Positions 36,154 through 43,680 of a stretch of DNA of 54,161 bases are shown here, piece by piece; position 1 is the stretch's first letter; the number at the start of each line of letters is the position of its first letter. The DNA lies in NCBI RefSeq assembly GCF_001651875.1, contig NZ_LNQB01000075.1, forward strand, positions 425 through 54,585. Direction: 5' to 3'. The notes under the pieces are model-generated. The model saw nothing but the letters and a program-made list of their open reading frames with translations, was not told the origin of the DNA and made no database searches. The DNA comes from Sinorhizobium saheli. GTDB lineage: Bacteria > Pseudomonadota > Alphaproteobacteria > Rhizobiales > Rhizobiaceae. The translations under genes were made by a program, and so were the position numbers.

Positions 36154-36495
36154 GTGACCACCGCAACCACCGCCGCGCTCGCGTTCCTCGCTACGCTCAC
36201 CTCTGCCGCCGCAGCGGCGCCTGTCGGCTACCCGACGGTTGCGGTCGCCGATTATGTGTACGGCTGCATGAAAGCCAATGGCGAGACGCGGGCCGTGCTC
36301 GAGAAATGTTCCTGCTCCATCGATGTCATCGCTTCGATCATCCCCTACGAGCGCTACGAGACGGCCGAGACCTTCAGGAGCCTGGGACTTCTGACCGGCG
36401 AAAGGGGCGGGCTGTTCCGTGAGAGCGCGCCAGCGAAATCCGCCAACGCCGAGTTGAGGCGGGCGCAGGCCGAGGCGGACGTCCGCTGCTTCTGA
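36154..36495 (+). CDS. Small secreted cysteine-containing protein, xox-linked
   Basis: The 113-residue protein has a GTG start at 36154 with GGAG seven bases before it. The first 22 residues form a signal (TTAALAFLATLTSAAAAAPV). The mature protein has four cysteines in the patterns YGCMKANGE, EKCSCSID and DVRCF, and otherwise amphipathic helices. I do not recognise a named family. It is divergent from xoxF, and similar small periplasmic proteins accompany methanol dehydrogenase clusters, so a role in quinoprotein or metal handling is a guess from position. Confidence 0.7.
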   Translation: MTTATTAALAFLATLTSAAAAAPVGYPTVAVADYVYGCMKANGETRAVLEKCSCSIDVIASIIPYERYETAETFRSLGLLTGERGGLFRESAPAKSANAELRRAQAEADVRCF

Positions 36496-36547
36496 TCGCG
36501 TGCCCGCAAGCATCTGGCCAGTATCCCCACCGCCCCGCGACCGGCGG

Positions 36548-37297
36548 TCACGCCGATTCGGGAAATCTCTCGTGGAAGTCGAGGACGAGCCTGTCGAGCG
36601 CCGTCTTGTCACGCAGATCGCGTGAAAGGCCCACATCGAAGACGCCTAGAACCTGCGCCGGACGCGGCGCCAGCACGATGATGCGGTCGGCAAGCAGCAG
36701 CGCCTCGCGCAGATTGTGGGTCACCATCAGCACGGTGGTGGGCCGCGCCGCCCATACCCTGATCAGGAGACGGCGCAGGCTTTCGGCGGTCCGTTCGTCG
36801 AGCGATGCGAAAGGCTCGTCCAGAAGCAATATCGCCGGTTCGGTGGCGAAGGCCCGCGCGAGAGCGGCGCGGCGCGCAAGGCCAAGCGAAAGTTCCGAAG
36901 GATAGAGCGACCGCATGGCGGAGAGACCGAGAATTTCGAAGAGCCCGTCGAGGTCCTTGTCCCTGAAGTTGCGCGGCAGGGCAAGGCGGACGTTCTGCTC
37001 GACCGTCCGCCAGGGCAGAAGGACCGGCTCCTGGAAGACCGCAGCGACGCGGTTGGAGCCGCCTTCCGGCAACTGATAGCTGCCCGAAAATTGCCGGTCG
37101 AGACCGAGCAGGATGCGCAGGGTCGTGGTCTTGCCGCAGCCGGAAGGCCCCAGCAGACAGGCGAATTCGCCCTGCCCTACCTCGAAGGAAAGTCCGCGCA
37201 GCGCAACGATCTTGACGCCCGTGGCCGACCGGAACGTCTTCTCGGTGATGTCGACTTTAAGCGGAGCCGCGGCGCCAGCGGGTTGTGTATCGTTCAA
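36548..37297 (-). CDS. ABC transporter ATP-binding protein, nitrate/sulfonate/taurine type
   Basis: The 249-residue SsuB/TauB-like ATPase has Walker A GPSGCGKTTTL, Q-loop VFQEPVLLPWRTVEQNV, Walker B AILLLDEPFASLDE and H-loop MVTHNLREALLLADRI. The signature helix is degenerate: SELSLGLARRAALARA, with Leu-Gly in place of Gly-Gly and no Gln. The start overlaps the permease end by 41 bases. It belongs to the three-gene importer beside the xox operon. The altered signature may slow hydrolysis. Confidence 0.88.
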   Translation of the reverse strand: MNDTQPAGAAAPLKVDITEKTFRSATGVKIVALRGLSFEVGQGEFACLLGPSGCGKTTTLRILLGLDRQFSGSYQLPEGGSNRVAAVFQEPVLLPWRTVEQNVRLALPRNFRDKDLDGLFEILGLSAMRSLYPSELSLGLARRAALARAFATEPAILLLDEPFASLDERTAESLRRLLIRVWAARPTTVLMVTHNLREALLLADRIIVLAPRPAQVLGVFDVGLSRDLRDKTALDRLVLDFHERFPESA

Positions 37298-38069
37298 GTG
37301 GCTGCACCAGGAGGAGTTCGATCAACAGCATGATGGCCACGAAGGCCAGCGTATAGGCAAGGATGGCAGCAACATCGAATATCTGGAAGTAGAGATAGAT
37401 CTGGAAGCCGACACCGCTCGAGCGGCCGAGCAGTTCGACGACGAGCACGATCTTCCAGATCAGCGCGATACCGGAGCGCGACGCGGCCGCGAAATAGGGC
37501 TGCAGCTGCGGCATCAGGATGTGGCGCAGATAGTCGATCGGCCCCAGCCGGTAGACGGTGGCCATTTCCGCGAAACGGGGGTCGAGCGCACGCGCACCCT
37601 CGCGCATGGTGACGACGACATTGGGTATCTTGTTGATCGCGACGGCGCCGACCGCCGCGGCCTCGGTCAGGCCGAACCAGATATAGGCGAGGACGATGAC
37701 GACCAGCGCCGGCAGGTTGAGAAAGAGGACAAGCCACGGATTGAAGAAGCTATCCGCCCGCCGGTGCGTTCCGAGCAGGACGCCGATGACCGACCCGATG
37801 CTCATGGCGACGACATAGGCGGCCGCAACCCGCGAGAGCGTCATCGCCAGATGAAAGCCGAGATCGCCGCTCCCCGCCTCCTTGAGAAGCACCCGCCAGA
37901 CCTCGAGCGGTGGCGGAAACGCGCGGCTCGGCCAGAGCCCCGCCGCGAGACTCCAGACGAGGCATAGGCCCAGCAGCGACGCGAGGACCGTTGCCGCAGG
38001 CCAGACGATGCCGCCCCCGCGCGCAAGCGCGCGAGCGCGCGCGCCGGCAGATACGAATCCCGCCCTCAT
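37257..38069 (-). CDS. ABC transporter permease, nitrate/sulfonate/taurine type
   Basis: The 270-residue SsuC/TauC-like permease starts at 38069, ATGA-coupled to the binding-protein gene. It has about six helices and a coupling motif DYLRHILMPQLQPYFAAASR near residue 180. A stretch VLAYIWFGLTEAAAVGAVAI matches the family. Proximity to xoxF suggests that a cofactor, metal chelate or one-carbon compound is imported rather than a sulfonate, but this is inference. Confidence 0.88.
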   Translation of the reverse strand: MRAGFVSAGARARALARGGGIVWPAATVLASLLGLCLVWSLAAGLWPSRAFPPPLEVWRVLLKEAGSGDLGFHLAMTLSRVAAAYVVAMSIGSVIGVLLGTHRRADSFFNPWLVLFLNLPALVVIVLAYIWFGLTEAAAVGAVAINKIPNVVVTMREGARALDPRFAEMATVYRLGPIDYLRHILMPQLQPYFAAASRSGIALIWKIVLVVELLGRSSGVGFQIYLYFQIFDVAAILAYTLAFVAIMLLIELLLVQPLERYTTRWRRGSA

Positions 38070-39058
38070 GTCTTCAATGCAGCCCAGAACGTGCCGGGAG
38101 CCATCTGCCGCGCCTCGCCGACGAGCCGCTCGCCGCCAAGGTCGGCAAGGACTGCGTAGAGCTTGCCGGCGTCGCTCTCCTCCTCGGCGAGAGGCCGTTT
38201 CGGAATGCCTTCGCGATAGCGGTCGCGCAGCACCTCGAGCTCCCTGCCCTCGGCCCTCACTATGGGTGCCAGGCGCTGCCATTCGGCATCGGACTGGGCC
38301 AGACGTTCCTTGGCTTGCGCGCTTGCCTTGACGAAGCTCATCGCCGCCTCCGGGTTCTCGTTCGCCCATTTCTCATGGAAGACATAACCGAGCGCCGAGA
38401 CCGGCCCCGACGCGCCGAGCGCCCTGGCTGCGTCGTCGGCCCCGATCAGGCGGCGGAAGCCGTTTGCCTCGAGCCGCGCGCAGAAGTGCCAGAAGTTCAG
38501 GACGGCATCGAGCTCACCGGAGAGGGCCTTTTCCGACAGCAGGGGCGGCGCGCCGAAAACGACGTCGGCCTCCCTGGTCAGGTCGATCTTGTGGTCACGC
38601 TGCGCCATTCCCTGGATCAGGAGCCAGCTCTTGTCGAGCGCTCCGCCGGCGACGCCGATCTTCTTGCCGACGAGGTCCGGAATGCCGCGAATGGCTGCAT
38701 CCTGCTTGACCATGATCGCGCCGACTGCGGTCGAGTATGGCGCGAAGGTGAGGTCCTCGCCGTCCGAACGCTGGCGCGATACCCACAACCAGTCGGAAAC
38801 GATGATGTCGAGATCGCCTGCCAGGATCGCGACGTTGGTGGCGTCTTCACCGGCAAAATAGACGACGTCCACGTCGATGCCGTTGGCCGCGTCGAACCGA
38901 TTGTGCTTGATGGTGTCGAGTTCCCAGTTGACCGTGCCGAATTTCAGGACACCCACCCGGATCTTCGGCGCCGACGGGGCTGCGACGGTCCGCGGGCCCA
39001 GGGGATTTGCCGCCGCCAGCAGGGCCACCGCGCAAAAAAGACGCCGCGATATGTTCAT
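38066..39058 (-). CDS. ABC transporter substrate-binding protein, SsuA/TauA-like
   Basis: The 330-residue secreted protein starts at 39058 (MNISRRLFCAVALLAAANPL, signal ending near TVAA). The mature N-terminus KIRVGVLKFGTVNWELDTIK and the phrase VAILAGDLDIIVSDWLWVSR show the NMT1/SsuA-like type II fold; the usual sulfonate-contact residues cannot be judged by eye. It is the first gene of the importer. The same small-protein/ABC set lies between two methanol-oxidation-associated regions, so it is a candidate for a xox-linked uptake system with unknown ligand. Confidence 0.85.
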   Translation of the reverse strand: MNISRRLFCAVALLAAANPLGPRTVAAPSAPKIRVGVLKFGTVNWELDTIKHNRFDAANGIDVDVVYFAGEDATNVAILAGDLDIIVSDWLWVSRQRSDGEDLTFAPYSTAVGAIMVKQDAAIRGIPDLVGKKIGVAGGALDKSWLLIQGMAQRDHKIDLTREADVVFGAPPLLSEKALSGELDAVLNFWHFCARLEANGFRRLIGADDAARALGASGPVSALGYVFHEKWANENPEAAMSFVKASAQAKERLAQSDAEWQRLAPIVRAEGRELEVLRDRYREGIPKRPLAEEESDAGKLYAVLADLGGERLVGEARQMAPGTFWAALKT

Positions 39059-39143
39059 GATGCCACCTCCCCAGAGGCCATGGGTCCTTGTTCTGCCCTG
39101 ATAGGACGCGCGGCGCCGTGGGCGACAGGCATCGGCGGCAACG

Positions 39144-39362
39144 TCAAATCTCCCGGCCCTCGTCGGGGAAAGCACATGTCCATCGCGTAACCTTCAGTTC
39201 CCGGTGCTGCTCGGACCATTTGGCGATCTCGGCGGGGGCTAGGACCATGCATTGGACGAGCGAGCCGCGGCTCTCGAAATAGAGATGCTCCGTGCGGCAA
39301 TCGGTCGGATTGCCCAAGGCGCAGACGGTCAGAACGAGATCGACGAGGTCCACCTGGAGCAC
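39144..39362 (-). CDS. Small conserved cysteine-rich protein (72 aa)
   Basis: GTG at 39362 opens a 72-residue cytoplasmic protein without a signal peptide. It has four Cys (VCALGNPTDCRTEHLYFES, SLVQCMVLA, TRWTCAFPD) and ends at 39144. The pattern Cys, Cys, then GSLxQCM, then a Trp-x-Cys end is one I associate with short uncharacterised proteins in rhizobia and related bacteria. Function unknown. It lies on the same strand as the neighbouring importers. Confidence 0.7.
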   Translation of the reverse strand: MLQVDLVDLVLTVCALGNPTDCRTEHLYFESRGSLVQCMVLAPAEIAKWSEQHRELKVTRWTCAFPDEGREI

Positions 39363-39546
39363 CTTTCCCTGCGCGGGCGCACAGAAAGTATCCTCATTGG
39401 CATGCTTCGCATGCGAACCCGACAGCCGGCTTTCACAAGCTGCGCTACCGCCCGGCGCTGTAGTCGAAAGCCTGCGACGAGGATACGCGCGCGACCAGAA
39501 AGCGTCAATTAATCCGCAACGCTCGAGGGGCGCGGAAGCGCCGTCT

Positions 39547-40182
39547 TCATTTCGCGTTCAAGGTTTCGGCGATCGTCCTTGCCAGTGCGTACAAGCGCTG
39601 CTCGATCAGCGTCGGCACTTCGCAGACGAAGGTCAGCGATTGCGCGCGTTCCTGGAAGATGCGCGTCCGGAGCACGAGCCGATCATTGCGCAGCGCAACC
39701 TCGTTCGGATCGGCATCGGCCTTGGCCCGCAACGCCTCGACCGCCGACGCCTCCCGCCTGAGCACTTCCGCCATATCCCTCTGCGTGCGGGCGTAGCGCC
39801 CAATGCCGGCGATGACATCCGCGCGCTCCCGGTTCATATGGTCGAACAGCCCCTGCAGCAGCATCGTCAAGCGCCGTTGCCGATCGTCCTTCGGCAGGCC
39901 CTCCGCATAGGCTCTTATCTTTTGCTCAGCCTCCGGCAGCGGCACGCGGCGCGCCGCCAGTTCCGCCACCAAAGCGGATGTGTCCGCATCCCTGGACCAG
40001 TCGGCGGCCGATTGCGGCAGTGCGGCGCCGCTCCAGATCTGGGCGAGCGAAAGCTCCGGCACCTTGCGCTGGATACAGGGCCAGTCGGGATCGTCCCCCT
40101 GCGCGGCCACCGCGGACGAAGCGAGGACGGCGGCGACGATTGCCGCGGCGGGAATGATGCACTTCAAGGAAAGCCACCGCAT
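39547..40182 (-). CDS. Secreted helical protein of unknown function, linked to an ABC-2 transporter
   Basis: The 211-residue protein has a signal (LKCIIPAAAIVAAVLASSAV ending AVAA-QG) and a mostly helical mature part with the opening DPDWPCIQRKVPELSLAQIW and a second Cys near VCEVPTLIEQ. It overlaps the ABC-2 permease stop by one base (TGATG), so it is translated with the transporter. In lanthanide-uptake (lut) clusters an exported accessory protein follows the permease gene; equivalence is inference from position. No enzymatic motif is seen. Confidence 0.75.
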   Translation of the reverse strand: MRWLSLKCIIPAAAIVAAVLASSAVAAQGDDPDWPCIQRKVPELSLAQIWSGAALPQSAADWSRDADTSALVAELAARRVPLPEAEQKIRAYAEGLPKDDRQRRLTMLLQGLFDHMNRERADVIAGIGRYARTQRDMAEVLRREASAVEALRAKADADPNEVALRNDRLVLRTRIFQERAQSLTFVCEVPTLIEQRLYALARTIAETLNAK

Positions 40183-41051
40183 CAGGCGTTTCCTCCGTTG
40201 TCCTGCTTGCGGCCGAGCAAGCCGATCGATGGATCATAGGCGAGGATCGCGCCGCCCAGAAACAGCACGGTGAAGCCGACGACGATCAGGAGCGGTCCCC
40301 GGTCGACCTCTCCGTAAAGGGCGAAGCGGATCAGTTCGACCGCATAGGTGAACGGGTTTGCGAGGCAGATCTTGTGGAGAAGCGGGCTCGACTCCTGAAT
40401 GCGCCAGAGCGGATAGAGCGCCGGGGAGGCGAAATACATCGGGAAGATCACGAAGTTCATGACTCCCGCAAAATTCTCCAGCTGCTTGATCATCGACGAC
40501 AGCAGCATGCCGAGCGAGCAGAGCATCATCCCCGACAGGAACAGCGCGGGCAGGATCATCAGGTAGCCGGTCCAGGGCGGCCTGACATCCCAGAACCAGG
40601 CGATCGCCAGGAAAGCATAGACCTGCATGATCGATACCATGACACCGGCGAGCAGCTTGGAGATCAGCAGGAACCAGCGCGGAAACGGGCTGACCAGCAG
40701 GGTCCGCATGTTGCCCATCTCCCGATCATAGACCATCGAGAGCGAGGACTGCATGCCGCTGAACAACAGGATCATGCCGCAGAGGCCGGGCGTGATAAAG
40801 ACTTCGTAGAGCACGTAGGTCTTGTAGGGCGGGATGATGGAGACGCCGAGCACCTGGCGAAAGCCCGCGGCAAACACGAAAAGCCAGAGAAGCGGACGAA
40901 CCAGCGATGAGACGAAACGCTCCCGCTGGTTGAGAAAGCGAAGTCCCTCCCGGACGAGAATGCCCTTGAGGCACACGAGGTACTGGCGGGCGCCGAAGCC
41001 TTGCCGCGGGGCCGGCTCCGGAATGCGGCTTGTGGCGGATTGCAACGTCAT
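40182..41051 (-). CDS. ABC-2 type transporter permease (LutF / quinoprotein-associated PedC-like)
   Basis: The 289-residue permease has six hydrophobic helices and typical ABC-2 features: RERFVSSLVRPLLWLFVFAA at the first helix and MVYDREMGNMRTLLVSPFPR before the third. This belongs to the subgroup found with PQQ-dependent alcohol dehydrogenases, including Methylorubrum LutF of the lanthanide-uptake cluster. It is coupled to the ATPase by ATGA. Whether it imports or exports is not settled for this class. Confidence 0.85.
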   Translation of the reverse strand: MTLQSATSRIPEPAPRQGFGARQYLVCLKGILVREGLRFLNQRERFVSSLVRPLLWLFVFAAGFRQVLGVSIIPPYKTYVLYEVFITPGLCGMILLFSGMQSSLSMVYDREMGNMRTLLVSPFPRWFLLISKLLAGVMVSIMQVYAFLAIAWFWDVRPPWTGYLMILPALFLSGMMLCSLGMLLSSMIKQLENFAGVMNFVIFPMYFASPALYPLWRIQESSPLLHKICLANPFTYAVELIRFALYGEVDRGPLLIVVGFTVLFLGGAILAYDPSIGLLGRKQDNGGNA

Positions 41052-41833
41052 CGCGCCGCTCCACCGGCGACCGACGCTACCCCGCTCAGCGTCGCGAATG
41101 CCTCTCGAATGCCGTTGGCGCCGCAGGCCCGGACGACGTCATCGACCCTGCCGTCGGCGAGCACCCTGCCCTTGTCGAGGATGACGACATGATCGCTCTC
41201 TTCGACCTCATCGATGAGGTGGGTCGCCCAGAAGACGCTGATGCCCTCGGTGTGCACGAGCTCGCGGATGGCCGCGAGGATCTCGGCACGCGAGCGTATG
41301 TCCAGTCCCACGGTCGCCTCGTCGAGCAGCAGGAGCGGCGGCCGGTGCAACAGCGCCCGGGCGATTTCGATGCGACGCATCTGGCCCCCCGACAGGCTGC
41401 GCACCTTGTCGTACAGCCGGTCACCCATGTCGATCTGGGCAAGCAGCGTCCTGATCCGCGACATGGCCTCCGCCCGGCCGATGCCGTGCAGCGAGGCGTG
41501 ATAGGAGAGATTCTGGCAGACGCTGAGGTCGAGATCGAGCGTGCGCGCCTGAAACACGATGCCGAGCCGGCGCAGCGCCTCCCCCGGTTCCCGTCGGATG
41601 TCGTGGCCGAAGATGCGGATCGTCCCGTGGCGCGTGTCGAAGAGACGGCTGATCAGCGAGAACAGCGTCGTCTTGCCGGCGCCATTGAGGCCGAGCAGGA
41701 CGGCAAAGCGCCCCGGCGCGATCGAAAAGGAACTTTCGGAGAGCGCCTGCTTCTCACCGTAGAAATGACTGACCGCCGACACCTCCAGCGCGGCAGGCAG
41801 GCTCACCCCTTCCTTTGCCTTCACATGCTGCAT
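41048..41833 (-). CDS. ABC transporter ATP-binding protein (LutE / PQQ-dehydrogenase-associated)
   Basis: The 261-residue ATPase has Walker A GLNGAGKTTLF, Q-loop VFQARTLDLDLSV, signature RSLSGGQMRRIEIARA, Walker B LLLLDEATVGLD and H-loop FWATHLIDEVE. The DLDLSVCQNLSYHASLHGI region is characteristic of ATPases tied to PQQ-dependent alcohol oxidation. It is the partner of the adjacent ABC-2 permease. Its start at 41833 overlaps the end of an upstream decayed frame, consistent with a former translational coupling. Confidence 0.88.
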   Translation of the reverse strand: MQHVKAKEGVSLPAALEVSAVSHFYGEKQALSESSFSIAPGRFAVLLGLNGAGKTTLFSLISRLFDTRHGTIRIFGHDIRREPGEALRRLGIVFQARTLDLDLSVCQNLSYHASLHGIGRAEAMSRIRTLLAQIDMGDRLYDKVRSLSGGQMRRIEIARALLHRPPLLLLDEATVGLDIRSRAEILAAIRELVHTEGISVFWATHLIDEVEESDHVVILDKGRVLADGRVDDVVRACGANGIREAFATLSGVASVAGGAAR

Positions 41834-42130
41834 TGTGCCCTCTTCCCGTCATTGCGGCCGCACGACCACGTCTCGGGCGATGCCACCAAGCGCATCTTCG
41901 CGCCCTCGCTCCTGTCGCGGGCGGGACCGGCAGTCGACAGGCGCTGCGTCGCGGAAAGATCGGCGCGGATGCAGGGCGCTGAGACCATGTCGTTGAGGGC
42001 CGGCACCACGACGCCTTCCGGTCCCGGCTCGGATTCATCGAGCGTCAACGTCTGTCCAAGGAAGCTGCCGGCGTGTCGTTGTCGCCGATCGCCACCGTTG
42101 CAACCTCGTCGCGCGGCGGCACGCCACACT
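41821..42130 (-). pseudogene. Decayed gene upstream of the LutE-like ATPase (possible LutA/PQQ_ABC binding-protein remnant)
   Basis: Two minus-strand frames, both with strong G/C third-position bias, join around 42070. The first reads PPRDEVATVAIGDNDTPAA and then stops. The second continues FLGQTLTLDESEPGPEGVVV and runs to a TGA at 41821 overlapping the ATPase start. The word order Ala-x-x-Asn/Asp-Asp-x-Thr then FLGQ-x-x-x-L resembles the N-terminal region of the substrate-binding proteins that partner this ABC class (LutA/PQQ_ABC_bind). Only about 100 residues remain of an expected 350 or more. Assignment is tentative. Confidence 0.4.
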
Positions 42131-42207
42131 TCCCACTTGCTCAATGGAATACCCCATCTCCGACCCCAGTCGGATCTGCGTATTTCGGTGCCGCAGACAA
42201 GCTTAAC

Positions 42208-42438
42208 CGACATGTCCTTGATTTCAACCGGAAACCGTCGGGCGCTTCGGCTTTACGTCGGTTCCGCCCCACCGAAATTTGGAAGCGAGCAGTCGAGTGG
42301 GAGCCGATCCGCTTCATGTCCACGCTCGGACCGGGGGAGCGGCTGACGATCTCCGTGCCTCAAGCGCTCGGCCAGTCTTCCCGCGACTTTGAGATCGTAC
42401 GCGACGGCGACGTGCTCATGAAAAGACCGGCGCCGTAG
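42208..42438 (+). pseudogene. Coding remnant of unknown family
   Basis: A plus-strand stretch with clear codon bias reads RFMSTLGPGERLTISVPQAL, then DFEIVRDGDVLMKRPAP, and stops at 42438. The preceding coding-like piece (STGNRRALRLYVGSAPPKFG) is in a different frame, so a frameshift near 42285 is likely, and no start is visible. I do not recognise the family. The rest of the 41834-42492 gap holds no intact gene. Confidence 0.3.
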
Positions 42439-42492
42439 ACATCGGCGTCAAGTGTCCTCAAGCGACGCTCGGCGCCGGCCTCCACCAGGGAC

Positions 42493-43143
42493 CTATGCCA
42501 CCGTCCTCAGATCGGAAGACGCCAGCTCGCGGAGCGACTCCTGTCTTCTTGTGTAGGCAATCAGGTCCTCGATCGTGATCAGCCGCAGGGCGTGGCGTTC
42601 GGCGAAGAGCTTGAGTTCGGGAAGCCGGGCCATGGTGCCGTCATCATTCGCCACCTCGCAAATGACACCGGAGGGCGTGAGGCCTGCCATTCGGGCGAGT
42701 GTCACCGCCGCTTCCGTGTGTCCGGGACGCCCGAGCACGCCGTCCGGATGCGCACGCAGCGGGAAGATATGGCCCGGCCGCGCGAAATCGGCAGGCTGCG
42801 ATCGATCGTCGATGAGCGCCAGCACGGTCGCCGCGCGATCCGCGGCGGAGATGCCGGTGGTGGTGCCTTGACGATAGTCGACGGAAACGGTGAAAGCGGT
42901 TTTGTGGGACTCGGTGTTGTCGGGCACCATCAATGGAATGTCGAGTGCGTCGAGACGTTCGCCTTCGATCGCGACGCAGATCAGGCCGCGCGCATGCCGC
43001 ATCATGAAGGCTATCGCCTCAGGCGTCACCGCTTGCGACGCGATGATGACATCGCCCTCGTTCTCGCGATCCTCGTCGTCAACGACGACGACCATCTCCC
43101 CGCGAGCCATTGCCGCTATCGCATCTTCAATTCTGGAAATCAT
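42493..43143 (-). CDS. ribB: 3,4-dihydroxy-2-butanone 4-phosphate synthase
   Basis: The 216-residue enzyme converts ribulose 5-phosphate to the four-carbon unit of riboflavin. Key motifs are VVVVDDEDRENEGDVIIASQ (metal-binding Glu and acidic loop), TGISAADRAATV, and RPGHIFPLRAHPDGVLGRPG followed by HTEAAV. It is a stand-alone RibB without the GTP cyclohydrolase II half. ATG at 43143 fits the family start MISRIEDAIAAMARGEM; a GTG at 43167 would add eight residues. An FMN riboswitch lies upstream, so the gene is repressed when flavin is plentiful. Confidence 0.93.
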   Translation of the reverse strand: MISRIEDAIAAMARGEMVVVVDDEDRENEGDVIIASQAVTPEAIAFMMRHARGLICVAIEGERLDALDIPLMVPDNTESHKTAFTVSVDYRQGTTTGISAADRAATVLALIDDRSQPADFARPGHIFPLRAHPDGVLGRPGHTEAAVTLARMAGLTPSGVICEVANDDGTMARLPELKLFAERHALRLITIEDLIAYTRRQESLRELASSDLRTVA

Positions 43144-43245
43144 GTTTTCAAGCCTTTCAAGGGTCACGCCGGCTCCCCGGCGAGTTTGATGTCGCTCATC
43201 CGATCGATGAAGCGCACAATTTTCCCTTGGGCGAACAAGGAACCG

Positions 43246-43267
43246 GCGCCTTCAGGCCTGAAGGCGC
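43246..43267 (-). terminator. Palindromic hairpin in the ribB leader (riboswitch expression platform)
   Basis: GCGCCTTCAGG-CCTGAAGGCGC is a perfect 22-base palindrome located 12 bases downstream of the FMN aptamer on the minus strand and followed by a pyrimidine-rich stretch (CCGGTTCCTTGTT). It is the likely terminator or sequestering stem toggled by the aptamer. The T-run is imperfect. Confidence 0.6.
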
Positions 43268-43279
43268 GATCCGCAATGC

Positions 43280-43415
43280 TCTCTTCCATCCGGACTATAC
43301 CGTCGGCTCCGGCCTCGCACCGGATCTGCTGACCTTCCGGCTGGAGCCGGAAGCGCTCGCGGGCTCCGGGATCACTCCCGATACCGCCGGTGGGGAATTC
43401 CACCCCGCCCTGAGA
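43280..43415 (-). promoter_or_regulatory. FMN riboswitch (RFN element)
   Basis: On the minus strand, in order: AGGGCGGGGTGGAATTCCCC, ACCGGCGGTATCGGGAG, AGCCCGCGAGCGC, a variable hairpin, CAGATCCGGTGCGAGGCCGG, and CCGACGGTATAGTCCGGATG followed by GAAGAGAG. These are the conserved blocks of the RFN aptamer that closes around FMN. It controls the ribB paralogue downstream. Confidence 0.95.
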
Positions 43416-43476
43416 ACAGCGTGAAGATAGTGAGCAACGATAGGCAAGCGCAAGTCCCCCTGCGACGTTCCGCTGC

Positions 43477-43680
43477 TTATGCTCGCCGTTCTCGAGCGCC
43501 GCGTTTTACGGCGATGCTCGCCTCCAGCCAGCCCAGGGCCGAAATATTCCATACCGTGCTCAGGTTCTGAACTTGCTCGCAACGGTACGGGGCCTTGTTT
43601 CGAACGCCCCCGGCACCGCTGATCGTCTCGGCGGCAACCCGGGCCGCCTCTGCAATGTCGCCGGGCGCCCTTGCCGGCAC
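43477..43680 (-). CDS. Possible small protein downstream of the nucleotidyltransferase (67 aa)
   Basis: A GTG directly abutting the nucleotidyltransferase stop opens a 67-residue frame with an acceptable codon bias: MPARAPGDIAEAARVAAETI at the start, QVQNLSTVWNISALGWLEAS in the middle and a basic end (VKRGARERRA). No signal peptide or known motif. It may be a translationally coupled small partner or the remains of a larger gene. Confidence 0.3.
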   Translation of the reverse strand: MPARAPGDIAEAARVAAETISGAGGVRNKAPYRCEQVQNLSTVWNISALGWLEASIAVKRGARERRA

